A stretch of 15,251 nucleotides of DNA from Alphaproteobacteria bacterium (GCA_015654715.1 JAATGK010000347.1:1-15251), one strand, 5' to 3'. Shown: positions 1 through 8,950, counted from the stretch's first letter. A program made the numbers and translations. Notes: a model not told the origin generated them from the letters alone.

Positions 1-1326
1 GCCTTGCTTATCGGTGTTGTCGAAGGCGAGCGGGATGTCGGTCATGTGCTGGGCGCGGCGGTGATCGTCGGGGCAAGCCCAATCGACCTGATAGGCAAAG
101 GCCGGAGTACCGGCTGCCGCGCGCATTTCGTCCTCGACGATGGCGGCGCGCCACGAGCGTCCCGCGGTGGTGGCGAGAAAGAACAGATCGGTCGGCGATA
201 TGCCGGGGAACCAGGACTGATATTGCTCGATGACCAGCGACGGCAGAATGTCGACGCGCAGGTTCTTGGCCAAGCGTTCGGGCAATTCTTCCCAGGTCAG
301 CTTGTAGACGCCCGGATCGGTGATGAAGGCGCGGGTTTCGTCATGGGTGTTGCCGATCATCATCGGGATGCGCGCGCTTTGTGCCGGGGCATCGGGATAG
401 AAAGGATGGCGCGTCAGCGACCGCATATCCAGAACAGGTCCGAAATAGGTGCCGCCGGAGCCGATGATGGGATCGACGGTGGCCAGTGCGGCGACCAGCT
501 TGGCGGTATCGAGCGTCTGCAAATCGTCGAGTTTGGTGACGCCAAGCGCCTTCAGGTATTTTTCGGCGCGCTCCCGCGCATGTAGCGGGCCGGAGGCGGT
601 GAGCTGCTGGCCGCTCATGGTGGCGGCGCGGTGAAACAGGCCATTGGCGCCCGGTGTTGCCATCAGCGTGGCGATCTTGGCGCCGCCGCCGGACTGGCCG
701 AACACCATCACCGTGCCCGGATCGCCGCCGAATTCGGCGATGTTTTCCTGCACCCATTTGAGGGCCAGAATGATGTCGAGCTGGCCGGCATTGCCGGAAT
801 CAGCAAAACGTTCGCTGAGCATTCCGAGCGATAGATAGCCAAAGGCATTGAGGCGGTGGTTGATCGTCACCACCACGACATTACCGCGCTTGCACAGATT
901 GACGCCGTCGGTGATCGCGGCCGAGCCCGAGCCGGTCGAATAGGCGCCGCCGTGGATATAGAACATCACCGTGCGCTTGCCGCCGTCGCGCAAGGCGGGC
1001 GTCCAAACGTTGAGAACCAAACAATCTTCGCTCTGGTTCGCTTCGCCGGAGCTTTGCGGGCAGGCCGGGCCGTAAGCCAGCACCTTCTTCACGCCGCGCC
1101 AGGGCTTGGGTGCCCGCGGCGGCATGAAGCGGATGGGGCGGGTATCGGCGCCATAAGGGATGCCCTTGAAGGCATGGATTCCGTCTGCGGTTATCCCTTC
1201 CACCCGACCAGCGGTGGTGCTGGCGACGGGGGTGGCTTTCGGCGTCAGGGCAGCGGCCGGCTCGGTCAGGACGGCCACTCCGGCCAGTCCCTGTAAAACG
1301 CCTCTCCGGCTTGACACCGTTGTCAT
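1..1326 (-). CDS. Tat-exported type-B carboxylesterase (para-nitrobenzyl esterase-like), C-terminus cut by window edge
   Basis: An alpha/beta-hydrolase that would hydrolyse carboxylic esters in the periplasm. 442 codons are read without a stop to the left edge; family members are usually about 500-550 residues, so the C-terminus is missing. The ATG at 1326 has GGAGGAG seven bases upstream. The N-terminus SRRGVLQGLAGVAV is a twin-arginine-like signal. The oxyanion-hole HGGAY begins at His125, the nucleophile elbow is GQSGGG with Ser212, the acid is probably Glu330 in GNTHDETRAF, and the His is His427 in QHMTDIPLAF, so the triad looks complete. It is divergent from a TonB-dependent receptor across a gap with LacI-type operators. 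This suggests (inference) removal of acetyl, methyl or aromatic esters from the glycan that the receptor imports. The substrate cannot be read from sequence. I am sure of the family, unsure of the role. Confidence 0.93.
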   Translation of the reverse strand, partial: MTTVSSRRGVLQGLAGVAVLTEPAAALTPKATPVASTTAGRVEGITADGIHAFKGIPYGADTRPIRFMPPRAPKPWRGVKKVLAYGPACPQSSGEANQSEDCLVLNVWTPALRDGGKRTVMFYIHGGAYSTGSGSAAITDGVNLCKRGNVVVVTINHRLNAFGYLSLGMLSERFADSGNAGQLDIILALKWVQENIAEFGGDPGTVMVFGQSGGGAKIATLMATPGANGLFHRAATMSGQQLTASGPLHARERAEKYLKALGVTKLDDLQTLDTAKLVAALATVDPIIGSGGTYFGPVLDMRSLTRHPFYPDAPAQSARIPMMIGNTHDETRAFITDPGVYKLTWEELPERLAKNLRVDILPSLVIEQYQSWFPGISPTDLFFLATTAGRSWRAAIVEDEMRAAAGTPAFAYQVDWACPDDHRRAQHMTDIPLAFDNTDKQG

Positions 1327-1570
1327 TTCTCTACTCCTCCGTCTTCGAATCGGTATCCTAAGCGCTGGCAACACCAATTGACGAGGTACATGGCGGCTTT
1401 GAGGATGTTTATAATTGCACCCGACGGCAATATGGGACAACGAAAGGGGCAAGCGCGCAGGGGAATGAGATACATTTAGGCATATATTCCTTCTGCCTCG
1501 GCGTTTGCCGAAACGTGGGTTCGCCCAAGTGCAGTGGCTTTTCGGATGACACTTCAGCAGGTTGCTCAAC

Positions 1571-1582
1571 GGTAGCGTTACC
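1571..1582. promoter_or_regulatory. Weak LacI-like dyad in the esterase/receptor gap
   Basis: GGTAGCGTTACC is a near-palindrome centred on CG, with one mismatch between half-sites (GGTAGC versus GGTAAC). LacI/GalR-family operators commonly have this form, with a central CG. It lies about 245 nt upstream of the esterase start and its core differs from the ACCGGT sites at 1688-1723, so it would serve a different regulator if real. A single short imperfect dyad can occur by chance. Apart from this site, 1327-1650 holds nothing I can support; a 78-codon minus-strand reading frame there has no recognisable features. Confidence 0.25.
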
Positions 1583-1653
1583 ACTAAGTGCTTGATGGTG
1601 TTGCCCTGTTGCATCGCGCCGCCAACATTGCCGTATTTTCGCCATAACCTATC

Positions 1654-1683
1654 TTGTGGCTGAGACCGGGAAAATCGTATGTT
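1654..1683 (+). promoter_or_regulatory. Possible sigma-70-type promoter for the TonB-dependent receptor
   Basis: TTGTGG at 1654-1659 and TATGTT at 1678-1683 are separated by 18 nt, an acceptable -35/-10 pair. The tandem operators at 1688-1723 begin five bases after the -10, so a bound repressor would cover the start site and early transcribed region. That geometry is the main reason for choosing this pair. Both hexamers deviate from consensus. Confidence 0.3.
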
Positions 1684-1687
1684 CGGT

Positions 1688-1723
1688 TGCCACCGGTGTC
1701 AAAGACGTATGACACCGGTGTCA
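1688..1723. promoter_or_regulatory. Tandem LacI/GalR-type operators upstream of the TonB-dependent receptor
   Basis: TGACACCGGTGTCA at 1710-1723 is a perfect 14-bp palindrome. TGCCACCGGTGTCA at 1688-1701 is the same element with one change. Their centres (1694.5 and 1716.5) are 22 bp apart, about two helical turns, so two dimers would sit on the same DNA face. Even-length dyads with a central CG are the usual form of LacI-family operators; that the regulator is of this family is inference. No regulator gene lies in the window. The sites are about 110 nt before the receptor start and 360 nt from the esterase start, so control of the receptor is most likely and of the esterase possible. Confidence 0.7.
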
Positions 1724-1817
1724 GCGTCGACAGTGCTTTTCCTAGGGTCTTATTGGGGAAATATCTGAACCGGCGCTGTCGACAAAATGAATAACAAGCC
1801 GTCGTACCGACAGCAGC

Positions 1818-1825
1818 GAGGGAGG
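1818..1825 (+). promoter_or_regulatory. Ribosome binding site that fixes the receptor start at GTG 1832
   Basis: GAGGGAGG lies six bases before GTG 1832 and nine before TTG 1835. The longer in-frame alternative, ATG at 1787, has no Shine-Dalgarno sequence before it and would add 15 charged residues in front of an otherwise normal signal peptide. Confidence 0.7.
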
Positions 1826-1831
1826 CAATAC

Positions 1832-4800
1832 GTGTTGAACAAAAATTTGACTGCGAGCTTTAAGCTTGGCGCATCCGCAATAGCACTCATGGCCGTGATC
1901 GGAGCCGGTGGCGCCGCTTGCGCACAGGACTTGGAAACGGTCGTCGTCACTGGTTACCGCGCCAGCCTCGAAAAGGCGATGGACATTAAGCGCAATTCGC
2001 TTGATTCCTCCGACTCCATATTGGCCGAAGACATCGGCAAATTCCCGGACATGAACGTCTCGGAATCATTGCAGCGCATCCCGGGCGTCGCCCTCAACCG
2101 TGAATCCGGCGAAGGCCGCGAAATCACCGTCCGTGGTCTCGGCGCGCAGTTCACCCGCGTGTTGATCAACGGCGTCGAAGCCATCGCCACCGTCGGCTCG
2201 CAGGACGTTTCGACCTCCAACCCAGGTTCGGGCGCCGGCGGAACCAACCGCGGCCGCGGCTTTGACTTCAACGTTTTCGCCTCCGATCTGTTCACGTCTC
2301 TGACTGTCCACAAGTCGAATTCGGCTTCGCTGGAAGAGGGTTCGCTCGGTGCAACCGTAGAGTTGCAGACCGCCCATCCGTTCGATCATCCCGGCTTCCT
2401 GTTCACCTCCTCGGTACAGGCTGGCTATCAATCGATGGCCGGTAGCGTGAATCCGCGCGTCGCTGCAATGATTTCCGACACCTTCCTGGGCGGGCGCGTG
2501 GGGGCGTTATTTTCGGCCGCTTACGGCACGACCAACACGCTGGAGCAGGGTACCAGCTCCGTTCGCTGGATGAACTATTTCAGCAACGCCACCTACAACC
2601 CGGCCACCGCGATCGCGACGACCAACAACTTCGCCTCAGTCGACGGCACACCGTGTCCGACCAGCGGCACCCAGCCGGCGGCTTGTGCTACAGCCGATGC
2701 GGCTTTCCGTCCGCGATTCCCGCGCTATGACATCATTGCGACCCACTCGAAACGTCTCGGCCTGACGGGTTCGCTGCAATGGCAGCCCGACGACAAGACG
2801 CTGTTCACGGTCGACGGCCTTTATGCCGACTTCGCCCAGGAGCGCAACGAAAACTACCTCGAAGCCAACTCGTTCAGCACGGGCAGCGCGGGCACGAGGC
2901 CAACAGTCGCGACGGACGTGCCGGTCGTGATCGGCGGCAAGAACTATTATCCGTCATCGCTGGGCGTCGGCGCCATCAACCTGCTCAGCTACACGCTGTC
3001 CCCGGTTACAGGTCAGACTGCTGATATCAACGGCAATCTGCTCAGCACCACCACAATGCTTGCGGCCACGGCCACCAACGTCGGTCTGCGCACCGAGCAC
3101 CGCCTTGATCACCTCGATACCCGCTTCATGCAGTTGACCGTCGACGGCACGCATGAATTCACCGACACCTTTAAGGCCCACATCCTGGCTGGCTGGTCGG
3201 AATCGCATCACCGCAATCCTGTTCAGGCCACGCTGGCGATGGACCTGGGTTGCATGTCGACCGCTTCGGCCGGCAGCTATAACTGCGGCACCGGCACGAC
3301 CGCCGATCCGTATTCCTTCGATTATACCCAAGGCAACATGCCGGGCTTGCATCTTGGCGCACAGCAGCCGGGAGCGACTTGGTTCCTGTCGAACGTGCGT
3401 GAACGTCAGGAATATGCCTTCAACTCCTATCGCTCGGCGGCGGCGGACGTCGAATGGAAGGCCACCAAGGAAATCACCATTTCCGCCGGGTTTGATTACC
3501 GCAACTTCGGCTTTGGTACGCTCGAAGAACGCCGTTCGACCGGCGGTACGTCCGAACTCGCCACGATTCCGGCGGCGCAACGCGAAGTCGATCTCAACTC
3601 TTACGTCAAGACGGTATCTCTAAAGGGCATCGATGTGCCGGCCGGTTCGACCACAAGCTGGCAAGTGGCCGACTTCGACAAAGCCGGCTCGGCGATTAAG
3701 CTGTGGGATCCGAGTGTGTTCCCGCTCAATTTCGCCCCCGGCTACGGCGCCACGGGTGCGGTGCACGAAAACGATTACGGCGGCTGGATTCAGGCAGCTT
3801 GGGATACCGACGTTCTGGGTATGGGACTCCGGGGCGATGTGGGCGTTCGCTATGTGCAAACGCAGATGCACTCGCTGGGCTACAGCCTCGTAAACAGCGT
3901 GATTACGCCGCTCACCGGCGAAAACGTCTATCATGACTGGCTGCCGGCGACGAACATCGTGTTGTCGCCGATGGACGACCTACTGGTTCGCTTCAGCGCC
4001 AGCTATGCGCTGACGCGCCCGGGCCTGACGGGCATGATGCCGTCCGGCACGGTGTCGGTTACGGGCAGCAACGCGACGGCTAGCGTCGGCAATCCGAAAA
4101 CCCCGCCGATGCGCTCTAAGAACCTCGACCTCGCTTTCGAGTGGTACTACGGCAAGGGGTCGATGCTCTCGGTCGCCGGCTTCTGGAAGCATTTGGACAA
4201 CTTCATCCAGAACATCCAATCGGGTAACACCTGGGACAAAAACCCGTTTGGCTACGATGCCGCTCCGTTCGTCGCGGCTTGCGGTGGCCAGGGCACCAAC
4301 TGGTCCACGATCACGACCGCCTATTGCGTCAGCCAGGGTGGTGCAAACATGACTTGGACCTACACCTACGCCAAGTCGGTGAAGGGTGCCCCGTTGTACG
4401 GTACGGAAATCAATTGGCAGCAGCAGTTCTATTTCCTGCCGCATCCGTTCGATAGCTTCGGCATTTTGGCCAACTACACCTACGTTCAGGCGCAGCAGAG
4501 CTACTTCTCGGCGCCGACGGCGGCTTACCCGAGCGGCCAGCTTCAGATGATGGCTGACCTCAACAACATGTCACGCACCAGCTACAATGGGACATTCTAC
4601 TATGATGACGACGTGTTCCAGGCGCGCATCAACGGCTCGTTCCGTAGCCACTACCTGATCGATCCGGCGATTGCATCGAACTACAACAACTATGGCATCT
4701 TCGTGAAATCGTCCTTCAACGTTGATGCGTCGGCTTCCTACAAGCTCAACGAAAGCCTGATGTTTACGTTCGACGCGATGAACCTGACCAATCAGGCCAG

Positions 4801-4891
4801 CAACATCTACGCCGACAAGTATGCACAGCGCGCCTACCAGTTCCACAAGACTGGCCAGGTGTTCTACGTCGGCGCCAAGTACACCTATTGA
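1832..4891 (+). CDS. TonB-dependent receptor, Xanthomonas/Caulobacter carbohydrate class
   Basis: An outer-membrane beta-barrel that imports a ligand, in this class often an oligosaccharide, using TonB-ExbBD energy. From the GTG at 1832 it has 1019 residues. A Sec signal ends near ACA|QD (residues 31/32). The TonB box is ETVVVTG (35-41). The plug follows, with SESLQRIPGVALNRESGEGR and ITVRGLGAQFTRVLINGVEA, then LEEGSLGATVEL leading into the barrel. The last strand, GQVFYVGAKYTY, ends in an aromatic residue as an assembly signal should. There is no STN domain, so no sign of signalling to an anti-sigma factor. Six cysteines occur as three close pairs in likely surface loops. Tandem operators precede it and a strong terminator ends it, before a large lipoprotein on the same strand. 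The pairing resembles a surface glycan binding and uptake system, although no SusD homologue is present. The ligand is unknown. Confidence 0.95.
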   Translation: MLNKNLTASFKLGASAIALMAVIGAGGAACAQDLETVVVTGYRASLEKAMDIKRNSLDSSDSILAEDIGKFPDMNVSESLQRIPGVALNRESGEGREITVRGLGAQFTRVLINGVEAIATVGSQDVSTSNPGSGAGGTNRGRGFDFNVFASDLFTSLTVHKSNSASLEEGSLGATVELQTAHPFDHPGFLFTSSVQAGYQSMAGSVNPRVAAMISDTFLGGRVGALFSAAYGTTNTLEQGTSSVRWMNYFSNATYNPATAIATTNNFASVDGTPCPTSGTQPAACATADAAFRPRFPRYDIIATHSKRLGLTGSLQWQPDDKTLFTVDGLYADFAQERNENYLEANSFSTGSAGTRPTVATDVPVVIGGKNYYPSSLGVGAINLLSYTLSPVTGQTADINGNLLSTTTMLAATATNVGLRTEHRLDHLDTRFMQLTVDGTHEFTDTFKAHILAGWSESHHRNPVQATLAMDLGCMSTASAGSYNCGTGTTADPYSFDYTQGNMPGLHLGAQQPGATWFLSNVRERQEYAFNSYRSAAADVEWKATKEITISAGFDYRNFGFGTLEERRSTGGTSELATIPAAQREVDLNSYVKTVSLKGIDVPAGSTTSWQVADFDKAGSAIKLWDPSVFPLNFAPGYGATGAVHENDYGGWIQAAWDTDVLGMGLRGDVGVRYVQTQMHSLGYSLVNSVITPLTGENVYHDWLPATNIVLSPMDDLLVRFSASYALTRPGLTGMMPSGTVSVTGSNATASVGNPKTPPMRSKNLDLAFEWYYGKGSMLSVAGFWKHLDNFIQNIQSGNTWDKNPFGYDAAPFVAACGGQGTNWSTITTAYCVSQGGANMTWTYTYAKSVKGAPLYGTEINWQQQFYFLPHPFDSFGILANYTYVQAQQSYFSAPTAAYPSGQLQMMADLNNMSRTSYNGTFYYDDDVFQARINGSFRSHYLIDPAIASNYNNYGIFVKSSFNVDASASYKLNESLMFTFDAMNLTNQASNIYADKYAQRAYQFHKTGQVFYVGAKYTY

Positions 4892-4914
4892 TCCTCTCTC
4901 CATGAGCGGTAATT

Positions 4915-4947
4915 GCGCCGGGGATAACCTCCCCGGCGCATCTTTTT
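4915..4947 (+). terminator. Intrinsic terminator after the TonB-dependent receptor
   Basis: GCGCCGGGG (4915-4923) pairs perfectly with CCCCGGCGC (4931-4939) around a 7-nt loop and is followed by ATCTTTTT. It starts 23 nt after the receptor stop. It should end most receptor transcripts before the lipoprotein gene, which therefore depends on read-through or on a promoter in 4948-5071 that I cannot identify. Confidence 0.9.
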
Positions 4948-5071
4948 AAGCCGCTAGATGCGTTCGGAATCGAGGTCGGTGCGGCGCAAAGGTAAAACAT
5001 CCACGCGACAGAGATGCGTCCGTCGATGTGCCACGGATACTGACGATTCCCGGAAGAAAACAGGTGCCACC

Positions 5072-8000
5072 ATGCAGAAATCGTTCGCGCGCTTTGTAAC
5101 CGTGGCGGCCGTGCTCTCTGCCGCTGTGCTGCTACCCGCTTGTGGCGACAGCAATCCTGCCGGCGACGGTCTCTTATTTTACCTTTCCGGTGCCAAGGGT
5201 TTTGCAGCCGATGTGGCTGCAGGCGATCCCCAGCCCAATTTCGTCGATAAGACGCAGATTGCGAACGACCCCAAGACCGGGCCATTCATCCGCTCCGAGG
5301 GCGAGCAGCTTCTCACTTGGCATGCGGGCGGCAATATCTTCGCCCAGCGCGGCACCTTGTCGTTTCGCTTTCGGGCGCGTGAGCCGTTGGGCGAGATGCA
5401 GTTCCCGCTGTGGCGCGTCTCTTATGCCGACCACACGTCATGGGACATGGACTGGCTGCGCATCGATTGGAATGGCCACGGTATCGATGCCTTCGTCACC
5501 GACAACAATCTCACGCGCATCCGCGTCTCTTATAAAATGGACACCGTCCCGGCGCCCGATGCGTGGATCGACGTTACCTTCACCTGGGACGAAACCTCGG
5601 GCGTGAAGCTTTATGTCAACGGCAAGCTGGTGGGCGAAAAGGCTCAAAGCGCCGTGCTTGATGCCGGGCTCGACCAGTTCGGCCCGTTCCATCGCACCGT
5701 TTCGCCGATGCAGGTGCAGAGCCAATATCAATATGTCCGCGGTGGCGACATCGACGAAATCCGCATCTATGATCACGCCCTCGGCGCCGAGGCAGTGGCC
5801 GCGCTGGAATCCGGCAAACCGGTAACGGTCGAGTCCGCGCCGCAGCGTTCGTTCGCCAATCCCGCGTTTCGTGCGGAATGGCTGACGCGCTATGGCTGGA
5901 CCAAGGATTTGCCGGCGGCGCTGACCGCGACGCAAACCACGATCCGCAAAGTCGAAGTGACGGCGGCGTGGGACATCAAAGAACGCATGATGGGCGCGTC
6001 GGACGGCATCGCCGAAACGACCTGGCCGGGCGTTTACAATCGCTCCAAGCTCCCGGGCCGTCACGACTATTTCGAACTGCCCGATTGGAACGTCTATGTT
6101 GAAGGCGGCAAGGCGATCACCTTCGATCTGCCCAATGAGGCGTGGAACCACATCGAATTCACCGGCGCAGCCACCGGCACACTGACGGCAATTGGCGCCA
6201 AGGGCGAAGAGAAGCTTGGCACCCGCGATCAAGGCGTGGAGCGCAACGCTTATCAATTCGCGCCACATAACGGCGGATATCTGCGCTTCGACAGTGCGGT
6301 GCAGGAAACTCCGATTCAGGAAGTCGGTTTCTATAACATCGTGCCCGGCGGTGAGCCGGCGGGTGAGGCCAAGCTCTCCTATACCGTGCGCATCGGTGCA
6401 GCACCGGCCGCCTATCAGGTAGCCGACGCGCTCCGCCGCTTCATCGCGACGCGTTATGTCGCCGATGAGCGTGCCACCGTGGTGGCGCTCCCGGACGGTG
6501 CTCCGTCGGGCAAGGGCGCGCCCATCACGGGCCGTAATCAGCCGATCGTGCATATCTTGATCCCGTCCGATTTCCGCAATGGCCACGGCGGCGCGCCAGC
6601 GAAATTCTCCTATACCTGGGAGAACATGAATGCGGGGCTTGACGGCGTCGCGATCGATATTCCGGCGCTGAACGTCAAGCCGCTGAAGGATGGTCTTTTC
6701 CCGCTCAACATCCGCATTATGGATCCGATCTGGCCGGGCCGCACCCTGATGGATGTGAGTGTTGCGGTGAAGCCGGGCGAGGCGCGCACCGTCTGGCTCG
6801 ACACCCGCGACCGGTTGTTGCCGTCCAAGACCAGCTTCTATCTCACGGTCGCTGGTGGCGGAGAGGATTTCTCGGCCGCGTCGCTCGACGGTATGCGTAT
6901 CCGTTTGGTGATGAAGCCGCGCGCCGCCGCACTGGCCGAGCACATCGCCGATCGTTGGGCTGAGGTTCGCGACAACATGGCGTTCCTGGTCGAGGAGCAC
7001 ACCAACGACCGGCGTCTGTCACGTTATGAGCGGTTGGAGCGGGAATTCTCCTCGCTGTTCGCTGCCGATCCGGATCACACGCAGGGCCGTCTCTATTGGG
7101 CCGAACTCAATCCGGAACAAGGCTGGCCGGCGTTCAAGCAGTCCGAACCGCCAAAGGGCGTACCGCTGTGGGCCTTCCGCCAGACCGAAGACCTCAAGCT
7201 GGTACACCACTTCATTGAATGGTGGATCGATCATCGCCAGTCCGATTACGGCGATTTCGGCGGCGGCATTTCCGACGACGTCGATCTCGCGCAGCAGTTT
7301 CCGCCGCTCGCCGCGATGGGCGTGATCCCGGACAAGGTGCGCGTGTCGCTCCGCGGCCTCGCCGATGCCGTCGACAAGAACGGCATGATCACGAACGGTC
7401 TCAACACCATTCTTACCGACTACCTGCACACTTATGAGGAGGGCATTAACGTTCGCGGTGAGGACGCTTATCTCAATTACGGCGATCCCAAATCGTTCGA
7501 ACGCCTGATGCAAACGGCACACGCTTATCCGAAGATCATCGAGACCAATAAGTCGGGCCGCACCGCGTTCGTCTCGCAGTTGTTCTCGGCGAGCCGCGTG
7601 GTGCGCGAAGGGCCGTGGGGATGGGAGCATCCCTATTCCACCATCTATCTGCAGCCGGGCATGATGCTGGTGAATTTCAACGGCAATCCGGCGCTGAAGA
7701 AGCTGATCCTCGACATCGCCGACAGCTACATTTCCTATGGCAAAAAGAATGCCGACGGCACGGCGTGTTTCCCGGAATTTTTCGACTCGTCGACCGACGA
7801 AACCAAGGGCTGCTTGGCGCCGAACACGCGCGGCATCTACGGCGTGACGCAACTGTTCTGGGCTGCTTATAGCTGGACCGGCGATAAGAAATATCTGGTG
7901 CCGCTCGAAAGCTATATGGGCTCCGGCCTGCATCTCGCCTTGCGTGGCATCAACGCCAACGCGGTGTCGCTGATGGGCAAGGACGCGACGTGGGGTAATG

Positions 8001-8911
8001 ATATCCTTGACGCCGCCGCCAAGCTACCACGCTCGACGACGGAATCGCGCACCTTCTCGGCGGCGCGCGACGACGGTTCAATGCCAATCGAGATGTACCG
8101 CTACATTGCTTGGCAGATCAGCGGTGATAAAAAGTATCTCGAAGACATCTACGCCGACGACATCCAGACCGCCAACCAGCGCATGTACATGACCACCGAA
8201 GGCCATTGGTGGAGTGATCGCGTCGAGCTTTATAGCGATATGCTGCAGCGCTCCCGTCTTGGCGGCTTGGTGGTGCGTCGTAATCAGGTGTTCCAGGGCA
8301 ATCTGGTGAGCTGGCGTTTTGCCGGTCCCACCGAGGCCGAACACGTCGGCATTCTCATCGGTGAGGCGATGCCCGATCACTTCACGGTAGAGGCCTACAA
8401 TCTTTCGCCGAAGCCGGTGAAGGCCGCGATGACCGGCTGGATGATTGCGCCGGGCATCTGGAGGATAAGCGGGGCGGGCCTCAAGCCAAAGACGTTCGTG
8501 TTCGAACGCTCCAAAAGCATCGATCTCACCTTCGCGCCGCGCCAGACCGCGACGCTGAAATTTGAGCGCGTGGATGCGGGACAGCCGACCACCGATCGCG
8601 CCGACGTCGGTATCGGCTTGGATGATGTGGTGGTGAAAAGCGATACGGTCGACGTCACCGTGCACAGCTTAGGCGCCAAACCGGCGGAAGGCGGCACGGC
8701 GGAACTTCTCGATGCCAAGGGTAAGGTTCTGGTAAGTGTACCGGTTCCGACGCTGGCCGCGCCGCTCGATCTTTTGCCCAAGACGGCGACGGTTGTGTTG
8801 CCGCTGAAGCTTGGTGCGGTGCGTGTTCATATCGCTCTGCCGGGATCGGAGATCACGCTCCTCAACAACGACGTGATGATCGGCAGCAAGCACGGGCGCG
8901 GCCCTCTCTAA
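5072..8911 (+). CDS. Large surface/periplasmic lipoprotein: LamG-like domain plus unassigned, probably glycan-active, helical region
   Basis: 1279 residues from ATG 5072, chosen because AGGTG lies five bases upstream and a lipoprotein signal follows at once; an in-frame ATG at 4958 would add 38 charged residues. The signal has the lipobox LLPAC with Cys24; +2 is Gly, not Asp, which favours the outer membrane. Residues about 30-240 look like a LamG/concanavalin-A domain (WDETSGVKLYVNGKLVG, then GDIDEIRIYDHALGAEAVAAL). A beta-rich middle section includes GRHDYFELPDWNVYVEGG. From about 628 the sequence becomes helical and Trp/Asp rich, with DYGDFGGGISDDVDL (725-739) and GPWGWEHPYSTIYLQPGMM (from about 846), in the style of alpha/alpha-toroid lyases or hydrolases. 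The C-terminus (about 1150-1279) looks beta-sandwich-like. I do not recognise the family. It follows the receptor, so action on the imported glycan is inferred; polysaccharide lyase, glycoside hydrolase or pure binding protein all remain possible. Confidence 0.85.
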   Translation: MQKSFARFVTVAAVLSAAVLLPACGDSNPAGDGLLFYLSGAKGFAADVAAGDPQPNFVDKTQIANDPKTGPFIRSEGEQLLTWHAGGNIFAQRGTLSFRFRAREPLGEMQFPLWRVSYADHTSWDMDWLRIDWNGHGIDAFVTDNNLTRIRVSYKMDTVPAPDAWIDVTFTWDETSGVKLYVNGKLVGEKAQSAVLDAGLDQFGPFHRTVSPMQVQSQYQYVRGGDIDEIRIYDHALGAEAVAALESGKPVTVESAPQRSFANPAFRAEWLTRYGWTKDLPAALTATQTTIRKVEVTAAWDIKERMMGASDGIAETTWPGVYNRSKLPGRHDYFELPDWNVYVEGGKAITFDLPNEAWNHIEFTGAATGTLTAIGAKGEEKLGTRDQGVERNAYQFAPHNGGYLRFDSAVQETPIQEVGFYNIVPGGEPAGEAKLSYTVRIGAAPAAYQVADALRRFIATRYVADERATVVALPDGAPSGKGAPITGRNQPIVHILIPSDFRNGHGGAPAKFSYTWENMNAGLDGVAIDIPALNVKPLKDGLFPLNIRIMDPIWPGRTLMDVSVAVKPGEARTVWLDTRDRLLPSKTSFYLTVAGGGEDFSAASLDGMRIRLVMKPRAAALAEHIADRWAEVRDNMAFLVEEHTNDRRLSRYERLEREFSSLFAADPDHTQGRLYWAELNPEQGWPAFKQSEPPKGVPLWAFRQTEDLKLVHHFIEWWIDHRQSDYGDFGGGISDDVDLAQQFPPLAAMGVIPDKVRVSLRGLADAVDKNGMITNGLNTILTDYLHTYEEGINVRGEDAYLNYGDPKSFERLMQTAHAYPKIIETNKSGRTAFVSQLFSASRVVREGPWGWEHPYSTIYLQPGMMLVNFNGNPALKKLILDIADSYISYGKKNADGTACFPEFFDSSTDETKGCLAPNTRGIYGVTQLFWAAYSWTGDKKYLVPLESYMGSGLHLALRGINANAVSLMGKDATWGNDILDAAAKLPRSTTESRTFSAARDDGSMPIEMYRYIAWQISGDKKYLEDIYADDIQTANQRMYMTTEGHWWSDRVELYSDMLQRSRLGGLVVRRNQVFQGNLVSWRFAGPTEAEHVGILIGEAMPDHFTVEAYNLSPKPVKAAMTGWMIAPGIWRISGAGLKPKTFVFERSKSIDLTFAPRQTATLKFERVDAGQPTTDRADVGIGLDDVVVKSDTVDVTVHSLGAKPAEGGTAELLDAKGKVLVSVPVPTLAAPLDLLPKTATVVLPLKLGAVRVHIALPGSEITLLNNDVMIGSKHGRGPL

Positions 8912-8918
8912 CGAGAAC

Positions 8919-8950
8919 GGGGTGGGCTTTGCGGTCCGCCCCTTTTTTTT
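8919..8950 (+). terminator. Intrinsic terminator after the lipoprotein gene
   Basis: GGGGTGGGC (8919-8927) pairs with GTCCGCCCC (8934-8942), nine pairs including two G-U wobbles, around a 6-nt loop. Eight T residues (8943-8950) follow directly. It begins seven bases after the stop codon and separates the lipoprotein from the hydratase unit. Confidence 0.9.

Noticed and set aside
1409..1645. 78-codon minus-strand frame in the esterase/receptor gap
   Set aside because: No ribosome site, domain or hydrophobic segment is visible; composition does not resemble the neighbouring real proteins.
1787..1831. ATG 1787 as the receptor start
   Set aside because: No Shine-Dalgarno sequence precedes it, while GAGGGAGG stands in front of GTG 1832, which begins directly at a normal signal peptide.
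5438..7000. 520-codon open frame on the minus strand opposite the lipoprotein gene
   Set aside because: It is antisense to a well-supported protein, is Arg/His/Gly/Ala rich as expected of a high-GC shadow frame, and has no recognisable domain or convincing ribosome site.
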